Source of the DNA: CAZTCJ01 sp964612085 | GTDB lineage: Bacteria > Pseudomonadota > Alphaproteobacteria > JAJFIK01 | Direction of reading: 5' to 3' | DNA: 30,460 nt | Assembly: GCA_964612085.1 (NCBI GenBank) | Contig: CAZTCJ010000043.1 | Location: 1-30,460, forward strand | Shown: piece after piece, positions 18,195-30,132 of the stretch | Layout of the letters: every line of letters starts with the position of its first letter | Numbering within the stretch: the stretch's first letter is position 1 | Position numbers and translations under genes: made by a program | Notes under the pieces: generated by a model | Seen by the model: only the letters and a program-made list of their open reading frames with translations | Told to the model about the DNA's origin: nothing | Database searches by the model: none

Positions 18195-18934
18195 ATGTCA
18201 TTGAAGCAGCGGATCGGCGGCCTGTTCGACAAAGGCTTGAAGCGGTTTCACAGCCACCCTTTGAACATTTCGTCCGTCTACCGAGAATTAGCGACCAAGG
18301 CTTTCATGGAAAAGGCCGTGGCTGACCGGGCGGTGCTGTTCTGGGATTACGATGATTATCTGCATCATAATGCCAAGCTGTTCGATTCCTGCGTGAGCGC
18401 TCTCGGGATCGACAAGCGCGATGCCCTGTGCATGGAGTTCGGCGTTTTCAAAGGCTATTCCATCAACGTACTGTCGAAAGCGCTGCCCGACTATCGGTTT
18501 TTGGCTTCGACAGTTTCGAAGGCTTCCGGCAGGTGAAGGAAAGCTCCTTCTGGTCGTCCTATCAAAAGGGCTTCGAAGGCCAGGCCATGCCTGACGTGAA
18601 CAGCAATGTCACCTTGATCAAGGGCTTTGTGGAAGAGACCTTCCCGGCTTTCTGGCGGGAGCAGGGGACAGATTCACCTGTCCTTCTGATCCATCTGGAC
18701 ATGGATGTCTATGAGCCCACCAAGGTGGTGCTCGATTGGGTGGCGGGAACGGATAAAAAGGTCTTTGTGCTGTTCGACGAGTTGCTCAATTACGAAGAAT
18801 TCCATCTGCACGAATACCGGGCTTTTCTGGAGACCATTCTGCACAATGATGTTCCTTATAAGGTTCGGTCTTTGTGCGACAAAGGCCGCCAGGACTATGG
18901 CGCGCTGGGCAAGGTCTGTATTGAAGTGCGGTGA
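18195..18934 (+). pseudogene. TylF/MycF-like class I SAM methyltransferase, frameshifted
   Basis: Two overlapping frames together encode one methyltransferase of about 246 residues. The first (from 18195, with GAGGAG six bases before the ATG) includes DDYLHHNAKLFDSCVSALG and the SAM-binding MEFGVFKGYSINVLSKALPDYRF. It then stops early at 18536. The second frame carries FGFDSFEGF, VTLIKGFVEETFP, LLIHLDMDVYEPTKV and FDELLNYEEFHLHEYRAF, ending at 18934. They meet at a run of five T (18498-18502); one more T would restore the frame. It is a recent inactivation or a sequencing error in a homopolymer. The TylF family O-methylates sugars of natural products or small molecules; no substrate can be inferred. 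Confidence 0.82.
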
Positions 18935-18952
18935 GGGCTTTCACCGGACACG

Positions 18953-19555
18953 TCAGGCATTCGTCTGCTTCGGCAGACGGAACGCCAAAAGGGCGACCCA
19001 CAGAAACAGGCTGAAATCGGCGGCCCTTTGGGTTGCGCCTCGAATCTCTCCCAGATCCGGCACGCTGAGGGCCACGAAGCCGACGGTCATGAGTATGGCG
19101 GTCAGGACGGTCGCATTGGAGAAGAGGGGCGCGACTTTGCTCCGTATCGCTCTGTGAAGCATGAAGAGACCGGCAATCGGGCCCACATAGCCGATGAGGC
19201 CGAGCAGATTGTGGATGAGCTGGCTGGCGCTGCCTTCCGCCGGGCACCCTGGATCGCAGGGATAAAACACCGCGCCGATATAGCTGACACTGGTCAAACC
19301 AATGGCCGCCAGTCCCAGCGCCGTCCCGCTCGATTTGGGCAAAAGGGCGTAAAGGCCGATCAGCGTGCCGCCAAGCGCTAAACCCGTAGGCAGAAAGCCC
19401 GCATATTTGATCACCCCGGCATTGGGCGCGCCCGTGGCGCCAAGCTCGCTCAGATATTGAGCCAGCGGATTATAGTCCGCCTGCAACGCGCCGACGACGC
19501 TCGGCACGCCGATGCCGGTCAGAAGCAAAATAACGGCGAAGATGCGGGTCCACAT
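18953..19555 (-). CDS. DUF998 family membrane protein
   Basis: A 200-residue protein with about six hydrophobic segments. The family features are an early LTGIGVPSVVGALQADYNPLAQYLSELGA, the central motif FYPCDPGCPAEGS with Cys100 and Cys104, and His115 in SQLIHNLLG. DUF998 proteins are uncharacterised inner-membrane proteins; the conserved Cys and His residues would face the periplasmic side if the usual topology holds. The start has GAGGAGG about five bases upstream. It lies downstream of the MDR gene on the same strand, 61 bases apart, and its stop is 18 bases from the convergent methyltransferase stop. Confidence 0.88.
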   Translation of the reverse strand: MWTRIFAVILLLTGIGVPSVVGALQADYNPLAQYLSELGATGAPNAGVIKYAGFLPTGLALGGTLIGLYALLPKSSGTALGLAAIGLTSVSYIGAVFYPCDPGCPAEGSASQLIHNLLGLIGYVGPIAGLFMLHRAIRSKVAPLFSNATVLTAILMTVGFVALSVPDLGEIRGATQRAADFSLFLWVALLAFRLPKQTNA

Positions 19556-19574
19556 AGCGCTCCTCCTCGCAAAG

Positions 19575-19602
19575 TAGATCTTGCCCGTGCCTGGGCGATC
19601 TA
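19575..19602 (-). terminator. Imperfect hairpin between the MDR and DUF998 genes
   Basis: TAGATC and GATCTA with inner GCCC/GGGC form a 10-bp stem with a TT bulge and six-base loop, in the 61-base spacer. The U tract is weak, so it could be an attenuator or have no function. Confidence 0.3.
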
Positions 19603-19616
19603 GCCATGTCCTTACT

Positions 19617-20567
19617 TTAAGCTAATGAACCGCTCACGGAAATGATCACTTTTCCCCGGGCATGGCCTTCCTCCAGATAGGCGATGGCGTCCGGGGTTTC
19701 GGCGAAAGGGTAGGTTCGGTCGATCACGGTCTTGATCTGGCCTGCGGCCATCATGCTGCGGATGGTTTCCAGATCGTCCGGGTTTGGTTTTCCCATCATG
19801 GTAACGACATTTTTGCGGCCCGTGAGGCGGATCCAAACCAACCGTGTCCATGGACCGGCGGCGGCGACATAGATACCGTTTGGGCTCAGCAAGCGTTTGA
19901 ATTTTGCGATGTTGTGATTGCCCACCGCGTCGAGCACCAGATCGTACCGCTCCGTATCTTGTGTAAAATCCTCTTGGGTGTAATCGATCACATGATCGGC
20001 ACCCAGACGGCGCACCAGTTCGACATTTCTGGTGCTGCACACGCCGGTCACGGACGCCGCAAAGGTTTTGGCGATTTGAACCGCGAAGGTGCCCACACCG
20101 CCTGATGCGCCATTGATCAGAACACGGTGCCCGGCCTGGATGTGTCCGTAGTCGCGCAGACATTGGAGCGCGGTATACGCCGAGGCCGGTGTTCCTGCGG
20201 CCTGTTCGAAAGAGATGGATGGCGGCTTCAGAGCAATCTGATTTTCGTTCGCGGCCACATACTCCGCAAACGCCTCTGGCGTCAGACCGAAGACCGCGTC
20301 GCCTGGTTTGAAGCGGGTGACGCCAGGCCCGGCCGCTTCGACGATCCCTGCGAAATCGACGCCCAAAATCGTGCGCTTGGGCTTGAAGAGGCCGGATGAC
20401 AGCCGAAGGATGAACGGGCGGCCCCGCATATAGTGCCAGTCATAAGGGTTTACGGCCGCGGCCACGACACGAACCAGAAGCTTGTGATGTGTCAGGACGG
20501 GGTCCGCGACTTCCTTTACGCGGAGCGTGCCAGGAGGACCATAGGTCTCATAAACGATGGCTTTCAT
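19617..20567 (-). CDS. MDR superfamily NADPH-dependent oxidoreductase (quinone oxidoreductase-like)
   Basis: A 316-residue zinc-free medium-chain dehydrogenase/reductase. The N-terminal GroES-like part has AAAVNPYDWHYMRG and GVDFAGIVEAAG (69-80), the Rossmann part has INGASGGVGTFAVQIAK with the nucleotide loop at 152-159, and GADHVIDYTQEDF follows. No catalytic or structural zinc Cys/His set is seen, as in zeta-crystallin-type quinone oxidoreductases. The likely reaction is NADPH-dependent reduction of quinones or enones. It is transcribed away from a MarR gene, and its promoter contains the MarR-type palindrome. This suggests induction by an electrophile or phenolic compound. AGGA lies seven bases before the ATG. 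Confidence 0.92.
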   Translation of the reverse strand: MKAIVYETYGPPGTLRVKEVADPVLTHHKLLVRVVAAAVNPYDWHYMRGRPFILRLSSGLFKPKRTILGVDFAGIVEAAGPGVTRFKPGDAVFGLTPEAFAEYVAANENQIALKPPSISFEQAAGTPASAYTALQCLRDYGHIQAGHRVLINGASGGVGTFAVQIAKTFAASVTGVCSTRNVELVRRLGADHVIDYTQEDFTQDTERYDLVLDAVGNHNIAKFKRLLSPNGIYVAAAGPWTRLVWIRLTGRKNVVTMMGKPNPDDLETIRSMMAAGQIKTVIDRTYPFAETPDAIAYLEEGHARGKVIISVSGSLA

Positions 20568-20599
20568 AGCTTTTCCTGGCTTTAAAGTGCGGCCGTTGC

Positions 20600-20629
20600 T
20601 ATTTACTACACATGTGTAGCAATTGGCAA
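20600..20629 (-). promoter_or_regulatory. Promoter of the MDR gene
   Basis: On the minus strand TTGCCA (20624-20629) and TAAATA (20600-20605) are separated by 18 bases, giving a start near 20593 and a leader of about 26 bases. The spacer is filled by the palindrome at 20606-20619, so a bound repressor would block RNA polymerase. Confidence 0.65.
20606..20619. promoter_or_regulatory. MarR operator palindrome
   Basis: CTACACATGTGTAG is a perfect 14-bp palindrome in the region between the divergent MDR and MarR genes. Its size and position fit a MarR-family operator controlling the MDR gene and probably MarR itself. Confidence 0.75.
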
Positions 20630-20658
20630 CGGACCTGTCGAGCGGAAAAGGAAGTGGC

Positions 20659-21108
20659 GTGTCAGAAGCAAAGCACAGGCTGTATTTTCTGATTTATCAG
20701 GTGGCCCGGCAGCTCAAAAAGCAGGCCGATGAGGCGCTGTTGGACTCAGCGGGGCTGACGACGTCTCAAGCGGCGGCGCTGAGGATCATCGTGGAGGAGA
20801 AGGGTACGACACAGCGTCATGTGGCCCGCACGCTCGATCAGCAGGAAAGCGCCGTCGGTACAATGACGAAACGGCTGATTAAGGCCGGATACATCACGAA
20901 ACAGCAGTCGGAGCATGATCGCCGCGCCTTCGTTTTACGGCCGACCCCTGACGGGATCGAAGCGATCGAAAACCTGTTGCAGGCCTTTGTCAGCGTTGAC
21001 GAGCTTGTTGGGCAGGCCTTGCCGGAAGAGCGTGTGGACGCGCTATCCGAGGAACTGCTTGCAATCCTGAAATCCCTGACTGCGGCGGATGATACGAATG
21101 CGGTTTAA
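20659..21108 (+). CDS. MarR family transcriptional regulator
   Basis: A 149-residue winged-helix regulator from the GTG at 20659, which has AAGGAAG about six bases upstream; the frame also contains a TTG at 20623, but that would overlap the operator and lacks a ribosome binding site. The recognition region is about 51-80 (TQRHVARTLDQQESAVGTM, then KRLIKAGYI) and the wing carries the conserved DRR at 87-89. MarR proteins are dimeric repressors released by small aromatic or oxidising ligands. Its divergent partner is the MDR oxidoreductase, and a perfect palindrome lies between the two promoters, so local repression and autoregulation are likely. Confidence 0.92.
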   Translation: MSEAKHRLYFLIYQVARQLKKQADEALLDSAGLTTSQAAALRIIVEEKGTTQRHVARTLDQQESAVGTMTKRLIKAGYITKQQSEHDRRAFVLRPTPDGIEAIENLLQAFVSVDELVGQALPEERVDALSEELLAILKSLTAADDTNAV

Positions 21109-21134
21109 GAAAACGGTGGCTTGAATGGCTTTGC

Positions 21135-21830
21135 TCACTCCTCGCACTCCCGTTGCTCGTCCTCCATCTTCCGGTAAAAATCCGTGAGCGTCTTGCCGCG
21201 CTCTAGCCTGAAGGGCGGGCCCGTCCCCAGCCGTTCGATCCGGTCCAGACGGAACATGCGGAAATCGTCGCGCAGTTCGCACCAGCCGACAAACGTCCAG
21301 ACCTTGCCCCAGAACCAAAGCCCAAGGGGCCGGATCGTACGGGTGGTCGGGCGCTCTTCCGCGTCCCGATAGGTCAGAATGAGGGTCTGGCGGTCCTGGG
21401 CAGCGGTTTCGATCCTGTCGATCCGCTCCCGGATGGCATCGGTCATCTCGGGCGCGAAGGCATGGACCGGCACTTGATCCGCCCGCGCCCGTTCCGCATC
21501 GGGAAGAACCGCATTGATCTTCACCAGCGCTTCTTCGGCCGCCCGGGCCATGGCGGCACCGCCCCAGGCCCGGAGCAGACGCGCGCCCGCCACCAGCGCC
21601 ACAATCTCGTCGCGGCTGAACATCAGCGGCGGCAGGTCGTAACCGTCGCGCATCACATAGCCGACGCCCGCCTCGCCCTCGATGGGCACGCCGCTCGCCT
21701 GCAGATCCGCGATATCGCGGTAGATCGTCCGGTCCGTGACTTCCAGCCGCTCGGCCAGTTGCGCCGCGGTGACGAGCCGGCCGCCCCTCAAATACTGCAC
21801 GATCTGAAAAAGACGGTCGGCGCGTCGCAT
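21135..21830 (-). CDS. YafY family HTH/WYL-domain transcriptional regulator
   Basis: A 231-residue regulator. Residues 1-60 form an HTH_11 winged helix (ADRLFQIVQYLRGGRLVTA, then RTIYRDIADLQASGVPI, typical of DeoR/YafY). The C-terminal half is a WYL domain, with WTF at 178-180 in the place of WYL, then RDDFRMFRLDRI. WYL domains sense ligands, often nucleotide-related, and activate or repress genes; the ligand here is unknown. The frame is open upstream to 21908 through the direct repeat region, but the protein-family match begins with MRRADRLFQ, so the start is set at 21830. It is convergent with marR, 26 bases apart. The VOC gene lies upstream beyond the assembly gap, so its target genes cannot be inferred. 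Confidence 0.92.
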   Translation of the reverse strand: MRRADRLFQIVQYLRGGRLVTAAQLAERLEVTDRTIYRDIADLQASGVPIEGEAGVGYVMRDGYDLPPLMFSRDEIVALVAGARLLRAWGGAAMARAAEEALVKINAVLPDAERARADQVPVHAFAPEMTDAIRERIDRIETAAQDRQTLILTYRDAEERPTTRTIRPLGLWFWGKVWTFVGWCELRDDFRMFRLDRIERLGTGPPFRLERGKTLTDFYRKMEDEQRECEE

Positions 21831-21832
21831 GA

Positions 21833-21994
21833 TTTTTCCAGCCTGCTTGTCGGCGGCCCGGGGGTGCGGGTGGGCGATCCCGGAGAAACCTGGACCACTG
21901 TACCGCATGCGGTCTTATGGACCGCGCGCAGGCCGGGTGTTTTTCCAGCCTGCTTGTCGGCGGCCCGGGGGTGCGGGTGGGCGATCCCGGAGAA
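21833..21994. repeat. 55-bp direct repeat (period 107) running into the assembly gap
   Basis: An identical 55-base unit occupies 21833-21887 and 21940-21994, beginning TTTTTCCAGCCTGC and ending GATCCCGGAGAA. Copy 1 is followed by ACCTGGACCA (21888-21897), and the same decamer starts right after the N run (22095-22104), with GTACCGCA nearby on both sides. This suggests a longer tandem array of period 107 whose middle was not assembled. It starts two bases upstream of the WYL regulator start. Confidence 0.85.
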
Positions 21995-22094
21995 NNNNNN
22001 NNNNNNNNNNNNNNNNNNNNNNNNNNNNNNNNNNNNNNNNNNNNNNNNNNNNNNNNNNNNNNNNNNNNNNNNNNNNNNNNNNNNNNNNNNNNNN
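21995..22094. other. Assembly gap (100 N)
   Basis: Exactly 100 N between repeat copies. The length is probably a placeholder, so the true distance between the WYL regulator and the VOC gene is unknown. Confidence 0.98.
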
Positions 22095-22132
22095 ACCTGG
22101 ACCATCGTACCGCACGCGCCGGACGCCGGATC

Positions 22133-22510
22133 CTATTTCGGATAGCTGAAAACGCCGATGGAATTGCCGTCCGGGTCCAGGCAATAGGCGAAACGGCCCG
22201 CTGGGATCGTGATCACCTCCGAAAGGACCTCGCCGCCGGCTTTTTTCACCCGCTCCATGGTGTCCTCGACCGTGTCGGGCGCGGCGAAATGGACCGTCGG
22301 GCCGGTGCCCTTGGGCGCGGGCTTCCCGGGATAGATGTGACCGGCCACGCCAGTGTCGTTCTTGGTGGGAAACATGGCGATGGGGTTCGGGCCCGCGACT
22401 TCCTTTTTCAACTCGAGCTTGAACACGGCGGCATAAAACGCGATGGCCTTGTCCAGATCGGTCGTGGGGATCTCGGTCCAAACGGTGAAATGGTCAGGGG
22501 TAAAGCTCAT
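22133..22510 (-). CDS. VOC family (glyoxalase-like) protein
   Basis: A 125-residue single-domain vicinal oxygen chelate fold protein. Two beta-alpha-beta modules are seen: TVWTEIPTTDLDKAIAFYAAVF at about 9-30, and TVHFAAPDTVEDTMERVKKAGG, then FAYCLDPDGNSIGVFSY at the end. The final DPDGN motif is typical of glyoxalase/bleomycin-resistance family members. The usual metal-ligand Glu near the end is Gly-Val here, so activity may differ from that of glyoxalase I. The start at 22510 has AAGGAGA six bases upstream; the frame continues to 22603 without family match. Substrate unknown. Confidence 0.9.
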   Translation of the reverse strand: MSFTPDHFTVWTEIPTTDLDKAIAFYAAVFKLELKKEVAGPNPIAMFPTKNDTGVAGHIYPGKPAPKGTGPTVHFAAPDTVEDTMERVKKAGGEVLSEVITIPAGRFAYCLDPDGNSIGVFSYPK

Positions 22511-22565
22511 GGCAGTCTCCTTTTGGCAAAGCATCCGCGGATGCGAGGCCCATTTTGTCGCACAG

Positions 22566-22593
22566 GCCTCCTGACAGCCTTCTGTCAGGAGGC
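22566..22593. repeat. Perfect 12-bp inverted repeat in the divergent VOC/glycosyltransferase spacer
   Basis: GCCTCCTGACAG pairs with CTGTCAGGAGGC around CCTT. The stem is strong, but no T run follows on either strand. It may be an operator, a leader hairpin of the VOC mRNA, or a remnant repeat. Confidence 0.6.
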
Positions 22594-22650
22594 TTGGCGC
22601 CACAACGGTTACGCGATCGGCGGCAAAGCGTCGGAGATGAGCGGGCGGAA

Positions 22651-22679
22651 TTGAGGGGGTCGGGCCATTCGCCTATAGT
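22651..22679 (+). promoter_or_regulatory. Sigma-70-type promoter of the glycosyltransferase genes
   Basis: TTGAGG (22651-22656) and TATAGT (22674-22679) are 17 bases apart. Transcription would start near 22686, about 47 bases before the ATG at 22733. Confidence 0.65.
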
Positions 22680-22732
22680 CCGAGTCGTTTTTGTACAGTC
22701 TCAGCATAGGCCTATCCCGGCCGGAGGATCCC

Positions 22733-24412
22733 ATGTCGGCAGAGCCGTCCGCCCAATCGTCGCCAGACGCATCCCCCAGAGTGACGGTCGTCATGACCGC
22801 GCGGGAACGGTTTGCGCTGACCTCCCATTCGATCAAGGCCGTGCGCGCCAGCACGCAGGTGCCGTTCCGCTTCATCTTCGCCCATGGCGAGCTGCCGGAC
22901 TGGCTCGATGCGGAGCTTAAGGCCCATGCGGAGGAATGGGACATGGAACTGCGCCCGTTCGAAGGCCTGTTCTGGCCCAATCATATGCGTAAGGAACTGG
23001 CGGACGATCTTGACACGGACTATGTCGTTTTTCTCGATAACGACCTGCAGCCCGAAGCCGGATGGCTGGAAAAGCTGATCGCTTGCGCCGATGAGACCGG
23101 GGCCGGGATCGTCGGCCCGATTTATCTGTGGAGCGACGGCCAGCCGACGGACCGCATTCACATGGCCGGCGGCCTTCTGCATGAGGAGCCCGCGAAAGGC
23201 GGCCGGGTCTTGAGCGAACAGCACCGGTTCCTCAACAAGACCATGGGCGAGGTTCAGGATCAGCTCAAGCGCGAACCCTGCGGTTTCGTGGAATATCACT
23301 GCATGCTGGTGCGCGGCGATCTGGTGCGCGACAAGGAGATCTTCCACGACCGGATCAATTGCGTGCACGAGCATATCCATGCCTCGCTCGTGGCCAGGGA
23401 AAAGGGCTACGAGACCTATATCGAGCCGGAGGCGAAGGTCATCTATCTCGCCTTCGCACCCTACAAGCTGGCGGATCTGGAATTCTACCGGCGCCGCTGG
23501 GACAAGGACTCCGCCGATGAAAGCATCGAGGCCTTTGCCGGGCGCTGGAATGTGATCGATGACGAGCGTTCTTTCGGGGTGCGGGATTTCGTCATCCGGC
23601 ACATCACCGATGTGGATCTGCTGTGCCCGGGCCGCGCCCAAGCGGACAACCGCTCCGAAATGGCGGTTCATGAGCTTCGGCAAACCTTGGCGGGACTTCA
23701 GGAGCAGGCCCAAGCGCAAGGCTATCAAGCCAAGGAGATCGAGATGCTGACCAATGGCTATCTGGTCAGCCTCAATCTGATGAATGGCGGGTTCAGGCCG
23801 TGCGGGCGGCCCTTCATCAATCATCTGGCGGGGACCGCGAGCGTGTTGCTCAAATACCGGTTCCGGATGAAAACCGTCGCCGGCGGTCTTCTGCATGCGG
23901 CCTATTCCCATAGCGGGGCGCGCATTTCCGATCCCATGGCCTATCTGACGCAGGTGGCCCGCAAGCTGGGCGGGCGGGGGTCGTCTCTGGAGCGGTTCGT
24001 CCAGGCCTACACCATGCGGAGCGGGCGCCTGAAAGCCCTGCTCGCCGAGGGTAGTCCGCATGAGGCGCTGACCATGCTTGATGTGGAAGTGCTGGCGGTC
24101 CTCATGGCCAATGAGATCGACATGTATATGAGCGGAGAATACCGCCGCTCGGGCCGGGACGACGCGATGGGCGAACCGGTGTTCGAGCTAGCTTGTTCCG
24201 TTGTGGACAGCCTGGGCGTCACGGGGCTTGCGCAGACCATGCGCCGGGAGCGAGCCGATCTGGCGCGCTATCGTGCGGGTGCGGACGAAGAAAAGCCAGC
24301 CTTGCCGCGCCTGGGGCCGAAAGGCGCGTTCATGTTCGACGGCGACCGGATCGTGCCCATGACCCGGCCTGCGGTGATGGCCGCGAAACAGACGGCTGCG
24401 GCCAGCGCTTAA
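22733..24412 (+). CDS. Glycosyltransferase family 2 fused to an HD-like (DUF6817-like) domain
   Basis: A 559-residue cytoplasmic protein without predicted membrane segments. Residues about 16-240 form a GT-A fold: VTVVMTARER at the start, the DxD-type nucleotide-sugar and metal site in VVFLDNDLQPEAGWLEKL (DND at 102-104), then EPCGFVEYHCMLVRGD and the acceptor-side CVHEHIHASLVAREKGYE. After a linker, residues about 335-460 resemble a small HD-like domain: FINHLAGTASVLLKYRF (His364), then GLLHAAYSHS (His388 and His393). That arrangement fits the DUF6817 type. The C-terminal 80 residues are unrecognised. GGAGGA lies six bases before the ATG. The second glycosyltransferase follows after 19 bases. 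Donor and acceptor are unknown. Confidence 0.82.
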   Translation: MSAEPSAQSSPDASPRVTVVMTARERFALTSHSIKAVRASTQVPFRFIFAHGELPDWLDAELKAHAEEWDMELRPFEGLFWPNHMRKELADDLDTDYVVFLDNDLQPEAGWLEKLIACADETGAGIVGPIYLWSDGQPTDRIHMAGGLLHEEPAKGGRVLSEQHRFLNKTMGEVQDQLKREPCGFVEYHCMLVRGDLVRDKEIFHDRINCVHEHIHASLVAREKGYETYIEPEAKVIYLAFAPYKLADLEFYRRRWDKDSADESIEAFAGRWNVIDDERSFGVRDFVIRHITDVDLLCPGRAQADNRSEMAVHELRQTLAGLQEQAQAQGYQAKEIEMLTNGYLVSLNLMNGGFRPCGRPFINHLAGTASVLLKYRFRMKTVAGGLLHAAYSHSGARISDPMAYLTQVARKLGGRGSSLERFVQAYTMRSGRLKALLAEGSPHEALTMLDVEVLAVLMANEIDMYMSGEYRRSGRDDAMGEPVFELACSVVDSLGVTGLAQTMRRERADLARYRAGADEEKPALPRLGPKGAFMFDGDRIVPMTRPAVMAAKQTAAASA

Positions 24413-24431
24413 CGGGGTTTGCCGGAAAGGG

Positions 24432-25157
24432 ATGGCCGTGCCCGATAAGATCGCCGTCATAACACCCTATCGGGATGAGCCGCGCACGGTTCTGGAGCGC
24501 TCCTTGGACAGTGTCGCGAGCCAGAGCGTTCCGTGCGACCATTATCTGGTTGCGGACGGCCCTCCCCAGACCTGGATCGACGGGCAGGTCCGGGAGCATC
24601 TGGGGCTCGGCCGGGCCCATGACGATTACGGCAATGCGGCGCGCTCGGCGGGCGCGCTTCTGGCCCATGCGGAAGGATATACCGTCATCGCCATGCTCGA
24701 TCCCGGCGACCGGTTCGAACCGGATCATGTGGAGCAGTGCCTGGCTGCTGCCGACCGGGCCGGGCGCGAACGCTGCGACCTGGTCTATGCCCGTTGCGAG
24801 ACCGAGCAGGCCTGGCAGGCAGACGGCAGCCGGCTCGCCGCCGGTGCCAGCGGCCTGGTGTTTCTCATGGGAGCCTTTCGCCAGCTTGCCCTTTGGGCGT
24901 CGGTGCCCAAGCCCTTGATGCCCTTGACCGGGCGCCTGGTGCGGATCCTTCTGGAGCGGCAGGATCTGGTGTCCGCCTCACCCGATAAGGTGACGGTGCG
25001 GACCGGGCCCGCCGCTGCGGCAGCCGATGCCGACGGGATCGGGCGCTGGCTCGATGGTCTTTCGGAGCGGGACGGGGAAATTGCCTGCCGCTCCCTGTGG
25101 TTGCCGCAGGCTAAAAAGAACCTCGAAAAAATTGTGTCTCGCGCCCTGGCCTCATGA
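24432..25157 (+). CDS. Small glycosyltransferase family 2 protein
   Basis: A 241-residue GT-A-like protein. The start IAVITPYRDEPRTVLERSLDSVASQ is the classical GT2 opening strand and helix, and AMLDPGDRFEPDHVEQCL contains a degenerate DxD site (LDPGD). The C-terminal half is shorter than usual and has no membrane helix. The ATG at 24432 has GGAAAGG only a base or two away, so the GTG at 24438, at normal spacing, may be the true start. Donor and acceptor sugars cannot be named. The gene is 19 bases after the GT-HD fusion and is presumably cotranscribed, so both may modify the same glycan. Confidence 0.8.
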   Translation: MAVPDKIAVITPYRDEPRTVLERSLDSVASQSVPCDHYLVADGPPQTWIDGQVREHLGLGRAHDDYGNAARSAGALLAHAEGYTVIAMLDPGDRFEPDHVEQCLAAADRAGRERCDLVYARCETEQAWQADGSRLAAGASGLVFLMGAFRQLALWASVPKPLMPLTGRLVRILLERQDLVSASPDKVTVRTGPAAAAADADGIGRWLDGLSERDGEIACRSLWLPQAKKNLEKIVSRALAS

Positions 25158-25293
25158 GATTGCGGCATGGCCGCGCGATTGGCGCCGCCGGACTTCTCCT
25201 GCCCCGTGTCCAACGCCTCGTCAGCCGATCAAATGTGTCGTGAAATGGGCCGTAAGCCCACTGTTTGCGTGGCGCGGATCGGCGATTTCTGTA

Positions 25294-25323
25294 TGATCCT
25301 GGGACGGGGATCGGGTTTAAGGG
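25294..25323 (+). promoter_or_regulatory. RpoE/ECF11-like promoter in the 333-base spacer before the giant RTX gene
   Basis: TGATCC (25294-25299) and TAAGGG (25318-25323) are separated by exactly 18 bases, the same layout as the site before rpoH. A start near 25330 would give a leader of about 160 bases. In the rest of the spacer (25158-25490) I see no gene and no terminator; a 36-codon frame at 25325-25435 is noted but not supported. Confidence 0.5.
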
Positions 25324-25490
25324 CATGGGCTTCTCGCAAAGCGCGATCCTGACAAGAATGATCGGCGTGCCGCTTGGCCGGAGGCTGAGGCTGGACGCCG
25401 TTTGTGGATGCCGGTTTGGGGCAGGGTGCGGATGAGCCCGATGGGCCGCCCGCGGGACCTGTGGAGAGTTCATTAAGGGGACGCGTCGTC

Positions 25491-30023
<4,533 letters not shown>

Positions 30024-30034
30024 ATGCGAGGCAT

Positions 30035-30060
30035 GGGCTCCGGTTTGTGACCGGAAGCCC
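30035..30060 (+). terminator. Hairpin after the giant RTX gene
   Basis: GGGCTCCGGT pairs with ACCGGAAGCCC with one bulged A, loop of five bases, 12 bases past the stop. Only TTAG follows, so it is a weak candidate. Confidence 0.45.
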
Positions 30061-30090
30061 TTAGAAGAAGTGTAAGTCCTCAGCTATACT
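30061..30090 (+). promoter_or_regulatory. Promoter candidate for the ABC transporter gene
   Basis: TATACT at 30085-30090 is a good -10 element, with TTAGAA at 30061-30066 as a weak -35, spacer 18. The start would be near 30097, about 36 bases before the GTG start. Confidence 0.45.
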
Positions 30091-30132
30091 CTCGTCACCG
30101 GCGCGGGGCCCGCGCCGGGGAAGGGGGTTACC

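Noticed and set aside
18490..18510. Programmed -1 frameshift in the methyltransferase gene
   Set aside because: The codons TTT-TTG are preceded by G, so the X-XXY-YYZ slippery rule is not met, and no downstream pseudoknot was evident. A lost T is simpler.
21462..22145. Open frames running through the N gap
   Set aside because: They contain the direct repeat and untranslatable N and are antisense to the WYL regulator.
22712..24061. 449-codon minus-strand open frame
   Set aside because: It is a shadow of the glycosyltransferase-HD gene, which has a good promoter, ribosome binding site and domain motifs.
25325..25435. 36-codon open frame just after the RpoE-like promoter
   Set aside because: It could be a leader peptide, but there is no ribosome binding site and no attenuator-like structure.
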